Positions 8,506-16,101 are shown, counted from the stretch's first letter. The stretch: 64,000 bases of DNA from CAVUDO01 sp963740255 (GCA_963740255.1 CAVUDO010000002.1:2232001-2296000), one strand, 5' to 3'. Made by a program: numbers and translations. The notes: generated from the letters alone by a model not told the origin.

Positions 8506-8548
8506 GCCGGACCGGTGACGCTGCGCCCGACGCCGTCGCCGGTCCGGC
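8506..8548. repeat. 43-bp near-perfect inverted repeat upstream of the resolvase-like gene
   Basis: Arms 8506-8520 (GCCGGACCGGTGACG) and 8534-8548 match at 14 of 15 positions around a 13-base spacer. It ends 27 bases before GTG 8576. The 291-base stretch 8285-8575 holds this dyad and otherwise no gene that I can support. It could be an RNA hairpin shielding the start, a terminator, or a recombinase/operator site. Confidence 0.7.
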
Positions 8549-8575
8549 TCTCCACCGGCACTACCGAAGGCGCCC

Positions 8576-8923
8576 GTGACCCGGTCAAAGGTCTTCGGCT
8601 ACCTCCGCTCCGCCGAGACCGAACCGGCCAAACTGGTTATCTTGCAGGGCGAACTCGCCCTCCACGCCGGCGACCACAACCTCGACCTGATCGAGGTCTT
8701 CGCCGACATGCCCTGCCCCGGGCACACCGTCCGGCGACCTGGCTTCACGCTCCTGCTCCGCGCGCTCTGGCGCCATGACGGCGCCAGCGTTCTGCTCCCA
8801 GCCCGCAGCCACATTTCCTGGCTCACACCCGTCCGCGAGAAGCTGGAACAACGTGTTACCGATACTGGTGGCCGCCTCCACGTCCTGTGGGCTGATGACG
8901 ACCATCCCGAGTTGCGCCCGTGA
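8576..8923 (+). CDS. Small resolvase-like protein (partial serine-recombinase fold)
   Basis: 115 residues from GTG 8576. KVFGYLRSAETEPAKLVILQGELALHAGDHNLDLIEVFAD resembles, in three stretches, the start of the serine recombinase catalytic domain (the 'YxR.S..' strand, then 'Q...L..ya..ngl.iv.vf.D'). The nucleophilic serine position appears as RSAE. No DNA-binding domain follows, and the protein is too short for a working resolvase, so it may be a regulator or relic. It overlaps the next gene by four bases (GTGA). A decayed copy of its last 19 codons lies at about 11.53-11.58 kb. Confidence 0.7.
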   Translation: MTRSKVFGYLRSAETEPAKLVILQGELALHAGDHNLDLIEVFADMPCPGHTVRRPGFTLLLRALWRHDGASVLLPARSHISWLTPVREKLEQRVTDTGGRLHVLWADDDHPELRP

Positions 8924-9234
8924 ACCATCCGTCCGTCGGGACGCCACGAGCTGTTTCGCCACCCGGTGTCCTCGCCCGAATCGCCTGGGAAGCCGCCGTC
9001 GACCTCTGGCACCAGCACACACCAGTCCCAGCCGACCTCGCGTTCACTCGCTGCCGCCGCTGCACCACCGTCTGGCCATGCCTGACCATCTGCTTCCTCG
9101 GCAGGTTCTTCCACGACCTACCATCCGGACCGCCGCCTCAGCAGACCCGACCAGTCTTCTCCGACCGCCGGGCCACACTCACCGCAGGCCGCAGCACAGA
9201 ATCGTCACCGACATCGCCGGAGGACTCGGCCTGA
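8920..9234 (+). CDS. Small hypothetical protein with C-x2-C-x3-WPC motif
   Basis: 104 residues from GTG 8920, coupled to the resolvase-like gene. It carries CRRCTTVWPC, a motif common in small actinomycete mobile-element proteins and suited to zinc binding. The last 40 residues are low-complexity Ser/Thr/Pro and may not be conserved. The same C-x2-C...WP signature appears in the gene at 10117-10428 and in modules A and B. No function is known to me. Confidence 0.6.
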   Translation: MNHPSVGTPRAVSPPGVLARIAWEAAVDLWHQHTPVPADLAFTRCRRCTTVWPCLTICFLGRFFHDLPSGPPPQQTRPVFSDRRATLTAGRSTESSPTSPEDSA

Positions 9235-9311
9235 CGAATTCCACCTGCGCCCGCGGGGGTGTCCGACCAGTTGCGGAGGTCGCCGGTTCCCTGCCCGATG
9301 CACGTGGTCTG

Positions 9312-9488
9312 GTGGTCGTGGACATCTCCGACCGTGCGGCCGTGGTGTCCGGCTTGGAAGCCGAACAGCCGCGCTACTACTTGCAACACGCGTTCGGCTT
9401 CCAGGTCCACAACGTGCGCCACCCGCACGCCGAGCGGCGGCACGGTCGAGCCGACATCGGATGGAAGGACGGACAACCCAGTGGCTGA
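9312..9488 (+). CDS. Short ORF or gene remnant just before the exonuclease
   Basis: From GTG 9312 to TGA 9486 the frame reads VVVDISDRAAVVSG, then EAEQPRYYLQHAFGFQVHN, with GC-rich third positions typical of real coding DNA. It overlaps the exonuclease start by eight bases, which suggests coupling. The frame is open far upstream, so it could equally be the C-terminal relic of a larger gene. No similarity is recognised. Confidence 0.35.
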   Translation: MVVDISDRAAVVSGLEAEQPRYYLQHAFGFQVHNVRHPHAERRHGRADIGWKDGQPSG

Positions 9489-10062
9489 CTGGACGAGCCT
9501 GAACTACGTGGTCGTTGACGTGGAGGGCAACGGCCAGCAGCCGCCCGACCTGGTGGAGCTGGCCGCCGTGCCCGTGGTCGGTGGAGTCATCGGGGAGCCG
9601 CTGAGCTGGCTGGTGAAGCCCGAGTCGCCCATCAAGCACTTCGCCACGCGCATTCACGGTCTGACCAATCAAGACGTGGCGGGCTGCCCGCTGTTCGAGG
9701 ACATCACTGGCAACGTGTTGGCGGCCTTGAGCGCTGACGCTCTCGTGGCGCACAACGCCCACGTTGACCTTGGTGTGCTGCGTCGCAAGCTCACGGGCTG
9801 GGAGCCGCCCGACGTGTTCGACACGCTCAAGCTGGCGCGTCGGTTGGTGTCAGGGATGGACGGCTGCCGGCTCGGCAACCTGGTCGAGGCGTTCGGCCTG
9901 GCCGAGGGACTGCCGGACGACCTCACGCCTCACCGCGCGACATATGACGCGCTGGTCACGGCTCGGTTGTTCGTGCTGCTGGCCACAAAGGCCACCAGCC
10001 TGGAAGAGCTGCGTGGCGATACATCGGGAGGGGGCAAAGATGAACCTCCGGCCCTCTTCTGA
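9481..10062 (+). CDS. DnaQ-like 3'-5' exonuclease domain protein
   Basis: 193 residues from GTG 9481. The DEDDh motifs are in order: ExoI YVVVDVEGNG (D and E as metal ligands), ExoII HNAHVDLGVL and ExoIII HRATYDALVTARL (H and D). A single exonuclease domain with no polymerase or helicase attached. It lies in a run of small mobile-type genes rather than with replication genes, so it is probably an accessory nuclease acting on DNA or RNA ends. Its substrate is unknown. Confidence 0.85.
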   Translation: MADWTSLNYVVVDVEGNGQQPPDLVELAAVPVVGGVIGEPLSWLVKPESPIKHFATRIHGLTNQDVAGCPLFEDITGNVLAALSADALVAHNAHVDLGVLRRKLTGWEPPDVFDTLKLARRLVSGMDGCRLGNLVEAFGLAEGLPDDLTPHRATYDALVTARLFVLLATKATSLEELRGDTSGGGKDEPPALF

Positions 10063-10144
10063 CCACCAGCTCGGCCAGTTCGTCAGCCTCGATGGTCATC
10101 GACTGGACGGCGTGAGCTATGCCCGACTCTGCACTGGTCGGTAG
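10040..10144 (+). CDS. 34-residue hypothetical ORF downstream of the exonuclease
   Basis: ATG 10040 is preceded by a strong GGAGGGGG site and overlaps the exonuclease end by 23 bases. The product MNLRPSSDHQLGQF...YARLCTGR has no recognisable feature and its end overlaps the minus-strand gene at 10117-10428. It could be a truncated gene; the ribosome site is its main support. Confidence 0.3.
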   Translation: MNLRPSSDHQLGQFVSLDGHRLDGVSYARLCTGR

Positions 10145-10428
10145 GCGGAGAGCCGGTAAACCAGCCGGTCAGCGGGTGCCCGGTCCACGGCTCTCGCGAC
10201 AGCCGCAACGCGGTAATCGTCGTCGCCGGTCACCCAGCGGGCCTGTGCGGACCAGGTGGCTCGGTTTAGCGCGTCAAGGCCGAGCAGGTAGTCGGGACAC
10301 GGCCACGGTTGCTCGCAGGCCGGACAGACTGCTTCTGCGCCGGATGTCGGGCGGTGGATCTGGCGGAGCGTGTACCCCTCCAGCCACAGCGCCGGGTCGG
10401 CGACCTCGGGCGGTGGAATCAGACTCAC
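10117..10428 (-). CDS. Small protein with CPACEQPWPCP motif
   Basis: 103 residues from GTG 10428. The centre reads CPACEQPWPCPDYLLGLDALNR, in two parts a C-x2-C-x3-W-P-C box followed by a helix; this is the commonest form of the small actinomycete zinc-type protein. The C-terminal half is basic and Val/Ala-rich. It converges on the exonuclease cluster and lies back to back with the GntR regulator. Role unknown; the shared motif links it to the proteins at 8920, 17608 and 29320. Confidence 0.65.
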   Translation of the reverse strand: MSLIPPPEVADPALWLEGYTLRQIHRPTSGAEAVCPACEQPWPCPDYLLGLDALNRATWSAQARWVTGDDDYRVAAVARAVDRAPADRLVYRLSAYRPVQSRA

Positions 10429-10600
10429 GGCCGCCCCTGCTCGTTCCGGACGCCAGGCGCGGCGGTTCCCGGGAGCCCAAGGCCACCTCTGTGGATGGAC
10501 TCGCCGCCGCGCCTGGCGTCGCTGTCACCCGTCGCCGCGGCCCTTGCTCGACGGCAACGGGGAGTTCTGTGACTGGCCGGTGACGGCCTGTTCCTGAGCT

Positions 10601-10616
10601 ATGTTGTATCTAACAT
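10601..10616. promoter_or_regulatory. Imperfect dyad in the GntR promoter region
   Basis: ATGTTGTATCTAACAT has 5-bp perfect arms (ATGTT/AACAT) around GTATCT, and lies in an AT-richer patch 87 bases before the GntR start. TAACAT (10611-10616) could serve as a -10 hexamer. GntR regulators often bind such sites in their own promoters; that use here is inferred. Confidence 0.5.
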
Positions 10617-10702
10617 GGCTGGCATGTCAATAGATGCAGGCAGGAGACCTGATGAAGTTGGTGGAACGGCGCAGACCACGACGGCACGCGGGGGTGAGGC
10701 GG

Positions 10703-11455
10703 ATGGTCACCTTCGGGGGTGGCCGTCCCGCGTACCTGCAGGTCGCCGATGCACTGCGGAGCAAGATCGCCGAGGGCGAGTTGCAGCCCGGCGACAAGCT
10801 GCCGTCCTCGGCCGACCTCACCCGCGCGTTCAGCGTGTCCCGGCAGGTCGCCGACCACGCGCTCGCGGTGCTCCGCACCGAAGGGCTTGTCTACGGCCAC
10901 CCCGGCAAAGGCACGTTCGTCCGGCCACGCCGCTCGCTCGTCCGGCGATCGCAGGTCTGGTACGACGAGCGCGAGGGTTCGCCCACGGCGCGCAGCGTCG
11001 AGGGCAGCGGAGCCGTGCCGGGCTGGGACCACTGGTCGGCCGCCGGGGTCGCCGACGCCGCCACTGCCGAACGGCTGGGCATCGCCGAGGGCGATCCGGT
11101 GATGCGGACCGAGTACGTGTACCGCTCGGACGGCGAACCGATCCAGCTCGCGACGTCGTGGGAACCGCTCGCGATCACCGGGGGCACGCCCATCGAGCTA
11201 CCCGAGGCATCGCCGGCCGTGGGCGTGGTCGCCCGGTTCGACCTCATCGGCCGGCGGATCACCACGTCGGACGAGGTGGTGTCGGCGCGGATGCCCACTG
11301 CGGCCGAGCAGGACGCGCTCGACGTACCGGCCGGCGTGCCGGTCATGGTGATCGAACGGACCTACTCGGCCACCGGCCGGCCCGTCGAGACCGCCACGAT
11401 CGTGGCCCCGTCCGACCGCTATCGACTGCACTACGGCGTGCCGGTGCGCGACTGA
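10703..11455 (+). CDS. GntR-family regulator with UTRA effector domain
   Basis: 250 residues from ATG 10703 (an upstream in-frame ATG at 10652 would add 17 basic residues). The GntR winged helix is clear: PAYLQVADALRSKIAEG, GDKLPSSADLTRAF, SRQVADHALAVLRTEG, GKGTFV. The C-terminal half is a UTRA ligand-binding fold (RTEYVYRSDGEPIQLATSW; VMVIERTYSATGRPVETATI). KorSA-type regulators of actinomycete integrative elements have the same design, and the neighbours fit, but integrase and transfer genes are absent. Confidence 0.88.
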   Translation: MVTFGGGRPAYLQVADALRSKIAEGELQPGDKLPSSADLTRAFSVSRQVADHALAVLRTEGLVYGHPGKGTFVRPRRSLVRRSQVWYDEREGSPTARSVEGSGAVPGWDHWSAAGVADAATAERLGIAEGDPVMRTEYVYRSDGEPIQLATSWEPLAITGGTPIELPEASPAVGVVARFDLIGRRITTSDEVVSARMPTAAEQDALDVPAGVPVMVIERTYSATGRPVETATIVAPSDRYRLHYGVPVRD

Positions 11456-11487
11456 GCTACGTCCGCCGGATGCACGCGACCGCCGAC

Positions 11488-11584
11488 CCGCGACGCATAG
11501 CCCACTGACATCACCGTCGACGCCTTACCCGACACCGGTGCCCGCCTCTCCTGTGGGCCGACGGCGACGATCCCGAGTTGCGCC
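11488..11584. other. Scar: decayed fragments of the XRE gene and the resolvase-like gene
   Basis: The 166 bases between GntR and the glutaredoxin-like gene hold two relics. 11488-11525 (around CGACGCATAGCCCACTGACA) matches the XRE gene interior at 7524-7561 with few differences. 11528-11584 matches the 3' end of the resolvase-like gene (8863-8918); GGCGACGATCCCGAGTTGCG and its neighbours align with about 90 percent identity and an internal gap. Neither relic has an intact frame. This shows a second, lost copy of the same island genes. Confidence 0.75.
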
Positions 11585-11621
11585 CGTGTCGCCGCGATTT
11601 CCAACAGCGTGAGGGACGCGG

Positions 11622-11900
11622 TCAGGCACCGAGGTCTCGCAGGAGCCGCGCTTCCTCCACCCGCCAGTAGCCGTGCTCCCGGCCGTCCAGCAGCACCACC
11701 GGCAGGCGGTCGCCGTACTCGTACGCCAGCTCGTCGTCGGTGTCCACGTCCACCTCCGACCAGCGCACTCCCGTCACGGCGGCGACGCGGACCAGCGCCG
11801 CCCGGGCGTCGTCGCAGAGAGGGCAACCAGCCCGGGTGAGCAGTGTGACGGTGTGCCCCGTCGGCGCCCCGGCCAACGGTTCGGAGGGGTCCTCGGTCAT
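11622..11900 (-). CDS. Glutaredoxin-like protein
   Basis: 92 residues from ATG 11900. A thioredoxin-fold protein of the glutaredoxin-like (DUF836) type: TVTLLTRAGCPLCDDARAAL holds the CPLC active-site pair near residue 26, and DRLPVVLLDGREHGYWRVEE has the cis-proline strand. In Streptomyces a similar protein sits between rex and bldN, and the same order holds here with the accessory island inserted. A thiol-disulfide role in the mycothiol-based cytoplasm is likely. Confidence 0.88.
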   Translation of the reverse strand: MTEDPSEPLAGAPTGHTVTLLTRAGCPLCDDARAALVRVAAVTGVRWSEVDVDTDDELAYEYGDRLPVVLLDGREHGYWRVEEARLLRDLGA

Positions 11901-11916
11901 GGCGTCCCGGCCGGCC

Positions 11917-13488
11917 TCAGGCGCCGGCCGCCTTCGCCTCCCGGGCCCGCAGCCGGCCCTTGCTCACCTTGCCGGTGGCCGAGTGCGGCAGCGCGATCAC
12001 CACGTCCACCACGGTCGGGCACTTGAACCGGGCCAGCGACCGCTCGGCGTGCGCGACGACCTCCTCCGGCGTCACCTCGACCTCCCGCGCCGGCACGACG
12101 TACGCCTTCACGGTCTCGCCGGTGTAGGGGTGCGGGACGCCGATCACGGCGGCCTCGACGATGCCGGGGTGGGTGAGCAGCACGTCCTCCACCTCGCGCG
12201 GGTAGACGTTGAAGCCGCTGACCAGGATCAGCTCCTTGATCCGGTCGACCAGGAACAGGTCGCCGTCCTCGTCGGCCACCGCGACGTCCCCGGTGTGCCA
12301 CCAGCCGTCGGCGTCCGGCCCGCCCTCGCCGTCGGGCCAGTACCCGGAGAAGAGGTTCGCCCCGCGGACGACGACCTCGCCGGGGTCGCGGGTCGGGGCG
12401 TCCACCTCGTCGAGCAGTTCGCGGAGGTCCTCGGCCAGTTCCTCCAGGTCCTCGCCGGTGGCCGGGTCGACAAGGCGGACCTCCACGCCCGGGACCGGCC
12501 GGCCGATCGAGGACGGCTTGGGCACTGCCGAGACGAGCGTGCTGGTGACGACCGGCGCGGTCTCGGTGAGTCCGTAGCCCTCGTAGATGGGGTGGCCGGT
12601 GGCCTGCACCATCCGCGCCTGGGCGTCGGGCGGCAGCGGCGCCGCGCCGCTGATCGAGAGTCGGACGTTGCCGAAGACCTCGCCGAAGCGCGGCAGCAGC
12701 GACCAGGCGACGAACATCGGCGGGGCACCGGGGACGTTGGTGACCTTGTGCCGGGCGATCAGCTCCAGCGTCTCGGCCGGGTCGAACCGGTCGACCAGCA
12801 CGGCCGCGCAGCCCTCGCGGGCCACCTGGCCCAGGCCCGGCCCCAGGCCGTAGATGTGGAACAGCGGCAGCGCCAGCAGGATCACGTCGTCGGGACTGAC
12901 CACGGGCGGCTCGATCCGCGCGCACTGGTCGAGGTTGGCGAGCATCGCGCGGTGCGAGAGCATCGCGCCGCGCGGCAGGCCGGAGGTGCCCGAGGTGTAC
13001 ATCAGGACGGCCAGGTCCTCGCCGCCCCGGTCGGTGTGCACGGGGCCGTACGGCGCCGCGGCGGCCAGCCGTTCGAACGCGTCGGTGCGCAGCACATGGG
13101 CCAGCCGCGGCAACCGGTCGCGGACGGTGCCGATCGCCTCGGCCGCGAGCTGGTTGGCCACCACCGCCACCGTGCCGGAGTCGCCGAGCACGTGGGTGAA
13201 TTCCCGGGCGGTGTACTCGGGGTTGGTGGGCACCGCGACCAGGCCCGCGCGCAGCGCGGCGAAGTAGACGATCGGGGCGTCCAGGCCGTTGGGCAGGGCG
13301 AGCGCCACCCGGTCGCCCTCGGCGAGCCCGATGCCCCGCAGCGCGGCGGCCGCGGCGTCCACCCGCAGGTCGACCTCGGCCCAGGTCAACGTCGTGTCGC
13401 GGAAGATCAACGCCCGCTGGGACCCCCGGACGGCCGCCGTCCGGCGGACCAGGTCGGCGACGTTGCGGACCGGGTCGTTGCTCTGCAC
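11917..13488 (-). CDS. Long-chain fatty acid-CoA ligase/AMP-dependent synthetase
   Basis: 523 residues from GTG 13488 with a GGAGG site. ANL-family motifs in order: MYTSGTSGLPRGAMLSH (P-loop), YEGYGLTETAP, GWWHTGD, DRIKELILVSGFNVYP (hinge) and ATGKVSKGRLR with the C-terminal catalytic lysine. It activates a carboxylate as acyl-adenylate and then the CoA thioester. An acidic insertion (EDLEELAEDLRELLDEVD, about 342-359) sits between the A7 and A8 regions and is unusual. The stop lies 16 bases from the glutaredoxin-like start, suggesting one transcript. Confidence 0.92.
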   Translation of the reverse strand: MQSNDPVRNVADLVRRTAAVRGSQRALIFRDTTLTWAEVDLRVDAAAAALRGIGLAEGDRVALALPNGLDAPIVYFAALRAGLVAVPTNPEYTAREFTHVLGDSGTVAVVANQLAAEAIGTVRDRLPRLAHVLRTDAFERLAAAAPYGPVHTDRGGEDLAVLMYTSGTSGLPRGAMLSHRAMLANLDQCARIEPPVVSPDDVILLALPLFHIYGLGPGLGQVAREGCAAVLVDRFDPAETLELIARHKVTNVPGAPPMFVAWSLLPRFGEVFGNVRLSISGAAPLPPDAQARMVQATGHPIYEGYGLTETAPVVTSTLVSAVPKPSSIGRPVPGVEVRLVDPATGEDLEELAEDLRELLDEVDAPTRDPGEVVVRGANLFSGYWPDGEGGPDADGWWHTGDVAVADEDGDLFLVDRIKELILVSGFNVYPREVEDVLLTHPGIVEAAVIGVPHPYTGETVKAYVVPAREVEVTPEEVVAHAERSLARFKCPTVVDVVIALPHSATGKVSKGRLRAREAKAAGA

Positions 13489-13739
13489 CGAAAGCCTCCA
13501 CGGGTACTGGGTCGGGTGGGCTCCCGCCGGAGTCTGTCACGTCGGCGCCCGCCTCCGCGCGGTGGTCCGACGAGCGTCCCGGCACGCTCGGGAGGACCCC
13601 GGCCGGAGGCCAGCCTTAAGGCAGTCTTGCCCACCCTGGCCTCGGGCCGGCGCCGATGCCAGGATGTGATCGCGACGCGTTCGTGCTGTGTCCATGTTCG
13701 ACCCGGATCGACCAAGAATGGCGATATGTGAGTGAGGTA

Positions 13740-13768
13740 TTACCGCGGCGACGAGACACACGTATGAT
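13740..13768 (+). promoter_or_regulatory. Candidate promoter of the sigma factor gene
   Basis: TTACCG (13740-13745) and TATGAT (13763-13768) are 17 bases apart, close to the vegetative actinomycete consensus in the -10 hexamer. They lie in the AT-richest part of the 330-base gap 13489-13818, upstream of the leader ORF. A start near 13775 would place the BldD-like box just downstream. No other signal is seen in this gap. Confidence 0.5.
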
Positions 13769-13786
13769 CTCACCGTTATTTCCTGT

Positions 13787-13800
13787 GCACCCGGTGTAAC
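13787..13800. promoter_or_regulatory. BldD-box-like palindrome
   Basis: GCACCCGGTGTAAC fits the BldD consensus TNACNCWGNGTNAN at seven of nine fixed positions; the core ACNC..GNGTNA is kept. It sits between the candidate promoter and the leader start, where bound protein would block transcription. BldD control of bldN is known in Streptomyces; use here is inferred. Confidence 0.45.
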
Positions 13801-13818
13801 CATCCCGAGGAGGGCGTC

Positions 13819-13917
13819 GTGGCTGCCGAGTACCCGCTCGCGCGTCAGGGTGCGTCGGCGCCGCCCGCCCGAGAGCCGCTCGCGGCGTCGACCGCGACCA
13901 CCCCGGCGGCACGGTGA
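13819..13917 (+). CDS. Leader peptide ORF coupled to the BldN-type sigma gene
   Basis: GTG 13819 follows a strong GAGGAGG at 13807-13813 with ideal spacing and opens a 32-codon frame (AAEYPLARQGASAPPAREPL, then an Ala/Thr-rich end). Its TGA overlaps the sigma factor GTG 13914 in the form GTGA. The sigma gene itself has no visible ribosome site, so its translation should depend on ribosomes finishing this leader. Alternatively, the leader and sigma could be one protein split by a one-base shift; the family's variable N-terminus prevents a decision. Confidence 0.55.
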   Translation: MAAEYPLARQGASAPPAREPLAASTATTPAAR

Positions 13918-14870
13918 CCGGCGCCCTGGCTGCCGGATACCCGTTCCGGCTCCCCGACGGCCTCGCGGCACTGCGCGAGGCCGTCCGTCTGGTCGTCGGC
14001 GCCAAGGACCTCGCCCTCGACGCCGTCTCCGCCGAGACCGGAGCGGGCTACAGCCACGGCGCCCGTTCGCGGGCCGCGCACCCCGCCCACGCCGCCCCCC
14101 AGGCGCACCGCCAGCCCTCCCAGCGCCGCCCCGCCGACGAGCCGCCCTACCGCGAGGCCCCCACCCAGCCGCTGCCGCAGCACCGGCAGCCGGCGCATGC
14201 CGAGCGCGAGCCGGTCGAGCGGCGCCGGGTCGGGCGGGACGGCCCCGGACGTGGCCCCGGCGGGTCCGGCCCCGGTGACCGGTGGCAGGACGACGCCGAC
14301 CAGGAGCAGCCGGGCGAGGTATGGCAGCTCGTCAAGCGGGTCCAGGACGGGGACGCCGACGCGTTCGGGCTGATCTACGACCGGTACATCGACGTGGTGT
14401 TCCGCTACGTGTACTTCCGGGTCGGCTCCCGCCCGCTCGCCGAGGACCTCACCAGCGAGACGTTCCTCCGGGCGCTGCGCCGGATCGGCGGGGTGGCCTG
14501 GCAGGGTCGCGACCTCGGCGCCTGGCTGGTGACGATCGCCCGGAACCTGATCGCCGACCACTACAAGTCGGGCCGGTACCGCCTCGAGGTCACCACCGCC
14601 GACATGCTCGACGCCGACTCGGTCGAGCGCAGCGCGGAGGGACAGCCGGAATCCGCGGTCCTGGAGCGGCTGACCAACGCCACGCTGCTGGATGCGGTGA
14701 AGAAGCTGAATCCGGAACAGCAGGAATGTATTACTCTCCGCTTTCTCCAGGGACTCTCTGTAACTGAAACTGCACATATAATGGGAAAAAACGACGGTGC
14801 CATCAAAGCGTTGCAGTATCGCGCGGTGCGGTCGCTGGGGCGCCTGCTCCCGGACGGGTTCACGCCATGA
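13914..14870 (+). CDS. bldN: ECF sigma factor of the BldN type
   Basis: 318 residues from GTG 13914. Sigma-2 is DAFGLIYDRYIDVVFRYVYF and DLTSETFLRALRRIG; sigma-4 is LNPEQQECITLRFLQGLSV and MGKNDGAIKALQYRAVRSL. Both are near-identical in pattern to Streptomyces BldN, which directs aerial development genes. About 135 residues precede sigma-2, as a poorly conserved His/Arg/Pro-rich extension; Streptomyces BldN also has a removable pro-sequence. The gene is followed by an RsbN-like membrane protein, the known partner. The 3' part from about 14,720 is notably AT-richer than the rest. Confidence 0.9.
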   Translation: MTGALAAGYPFRLPDGLAALREAVRLVVGAKDLALDAVSAETGAGYSHGARSRAAHPAHAAPQAHRQPSQRRPADEPPYREAPTQPLPQHRQPAHAEREPVERRRVGRDGPGRGPGGSGPGDRWQDDADQEQPGEVWQLVKRVQDGDADAFGLIYDRYIDVVFRYVYFRVGSRPLAEDLTSETFLRALRRIGGVAWQGRDLGAWLVTIARNLIADHYKSGRYRLEVTTADMLDADSVERSAEGQPESAVLERLTNATLLDAVKKLNPEQQECITLRFLQGLSVTETAHIMGKNDGAIKALQYRAVRSLGRLLPDGFTP

Positions 14871-15006
14871 CCAGCATGCCGTGTGACCGGCTTCTTCTTA
14901 CGGCTATGCCGCCCCCCGTAACCAACTGTGCCCTTGCCGCGTTGTCCGGATTGCCGACATGGCAGCGATATGCCGATCACGGACAGGTGGAAAGGGGGTT
15001 CGTGCA

Positions 15007-16101
15007 GTGATAATCACCCCGGCAGAACGGCGCAGGGCCGAAGAATTCGACGCCCTGCTGTCGGGCCGACGCGCCGAACGCGCCGCCTCCCACGACGGTC
15101 TGATGTCGCTGACCACCCTCACCTCGCAGCTCCGGGCGATGGACACCGACGCCGAGGTCGACCCGATGTTCCGCGACCGGCTGCGGACCCGGCTCATCGC
15201 GGTCGCCACCGTGCGCGGCATCGGCAGCGAGCCGCAGTTCCGTCCCTCGCCCGGCCGGCCGCCGGTGCATGCCCGGCCCCGCCGCCGCGCGTCCAAGCGG
15301 CTGGTGATCACCGTCGGCACGTTGTCCGGTGTGCTCGCCCTGTCCGGCGTGAGCATGGCCAGCGGCGACGCCAAGCCCGGCGACCCGCTCTACAGCATCA
15401 AGCGCAGCCGCGAGGCCGCGCAACTCGCGCTGGCACGTTCGGACGTCGGCCGCGGCCAGCTGCACCTGGAGTTCGCCAAGACCCGGCTCGTCGAGGCCGC
15501 CGCGGTGACCGACCAGCCAGCCGAGGTCAGCCGCATCCTCGACGAGATGGACGCCGACATGCGCACCGGCATGCGCGAGCTCGGCGGCGCCGCGCTCGAG
15601 CAGCGCCAGACCGCCCCGCTCGACCTCGTCGACACGTTCGCGATCGCCGAGCGCCATGCCCTCCTCTCCCTCCTCGAGGGCGTGCCGCGGGGGCGCACCC
15701 GCGACCGGGTGCTCGAGTCGGTCCAGCTCCTCGGCGACATCGGCAACCGTTCGGCGGCGTTGCGCGGCACCCTCCTGTGCAGCGGCAGCCTGACCGGCGT
15801 GAACGCCAGCGACGAGCTCGGCCCGTTGCCCCGGGGCTGCTCGGCGCTGGGCACCCTGCGGCCCGGCGGGGCACCGGTCCCTGGCCAGCCGTCCGCGCGG
15901 TACGGCACCGTCTCCCCCAGCGGACCGGGCCTCCCCACCACGGTTTCGCCGACCCCCTCGCCGTCGGCGAGCGGTGTCCTGCCCGACCTTCCGCTCACCG
16001 AGTCCCCGTCCGACCGGTCGGGTGCGAACGGCGTGCTCGGGTCGGTGAGCGACGTGGTCGGCGGAGTGGTTGGCAACCTCCTGGGCGGCCTCCGCCGGTA
16101 G
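15007..16101 (+). CDS. DUF5667 membrane protein, RsbN-like anti-sigma factor
   Basis: 364 residues from GTG 15007, preceded by AAGGGGG. The cytoplasmic N-terminus (ITPAERRRAEEFDALLSG) would hold the sigma factor; one membrane helix follows at about 99-118 (VITVGTLSGVLALSGVSMA). The outer part begins with GDAKPGDPLYSIKRSREAAQLAL, the DUF5667 signature, and ends with a Ser/Pro-rich tail and a Gly/Val-rich close. Position after the BldN-type sigma gene matches rsbN in Streptomyces, where the protein restrains BldN at the membrane. Direct binding here is inferred. Confidence 0.82.
   Translation: MIITPAERRRAEEFDALLSGRRAERAASHDGLMSLTTLTSQLRAMDTDAEVDPMFRDRLRTRLIAVATVRGIGSEPQFRPSPGRPPVHARPRRRASKRLVITVGTLSGVLALSGVSMASGDAKPGDPLYSIKRSREAAQLALARSDVGRGQLHLEFAKTRLVEAAAVTDQPAEVSRILDEMDADMRTGMRELGGAALEQRQTAPLDLVDTFAIAERHALLSLLEGVPRGRTRDRVLESVQLLGDIGNRSAALRGTLLCSGSLTGVNASDELGPLPRGCSALGTLRPGGAPVPGQPSARYGTVSPSGPGLPTTVSPTPSPSASGVLPDLPLTESPSDRSGANGVLGSVSDVVGGVVGNLLGGLRR

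Noticed and set aside
6600..11620. A complete integrative conjugative element
   Set aside because: GntR/KorSA-like and small mobile-type genes are present, but no integrase, replication or transfer genes, and no tRNA or att repeats are visible. Called an accessory island only.
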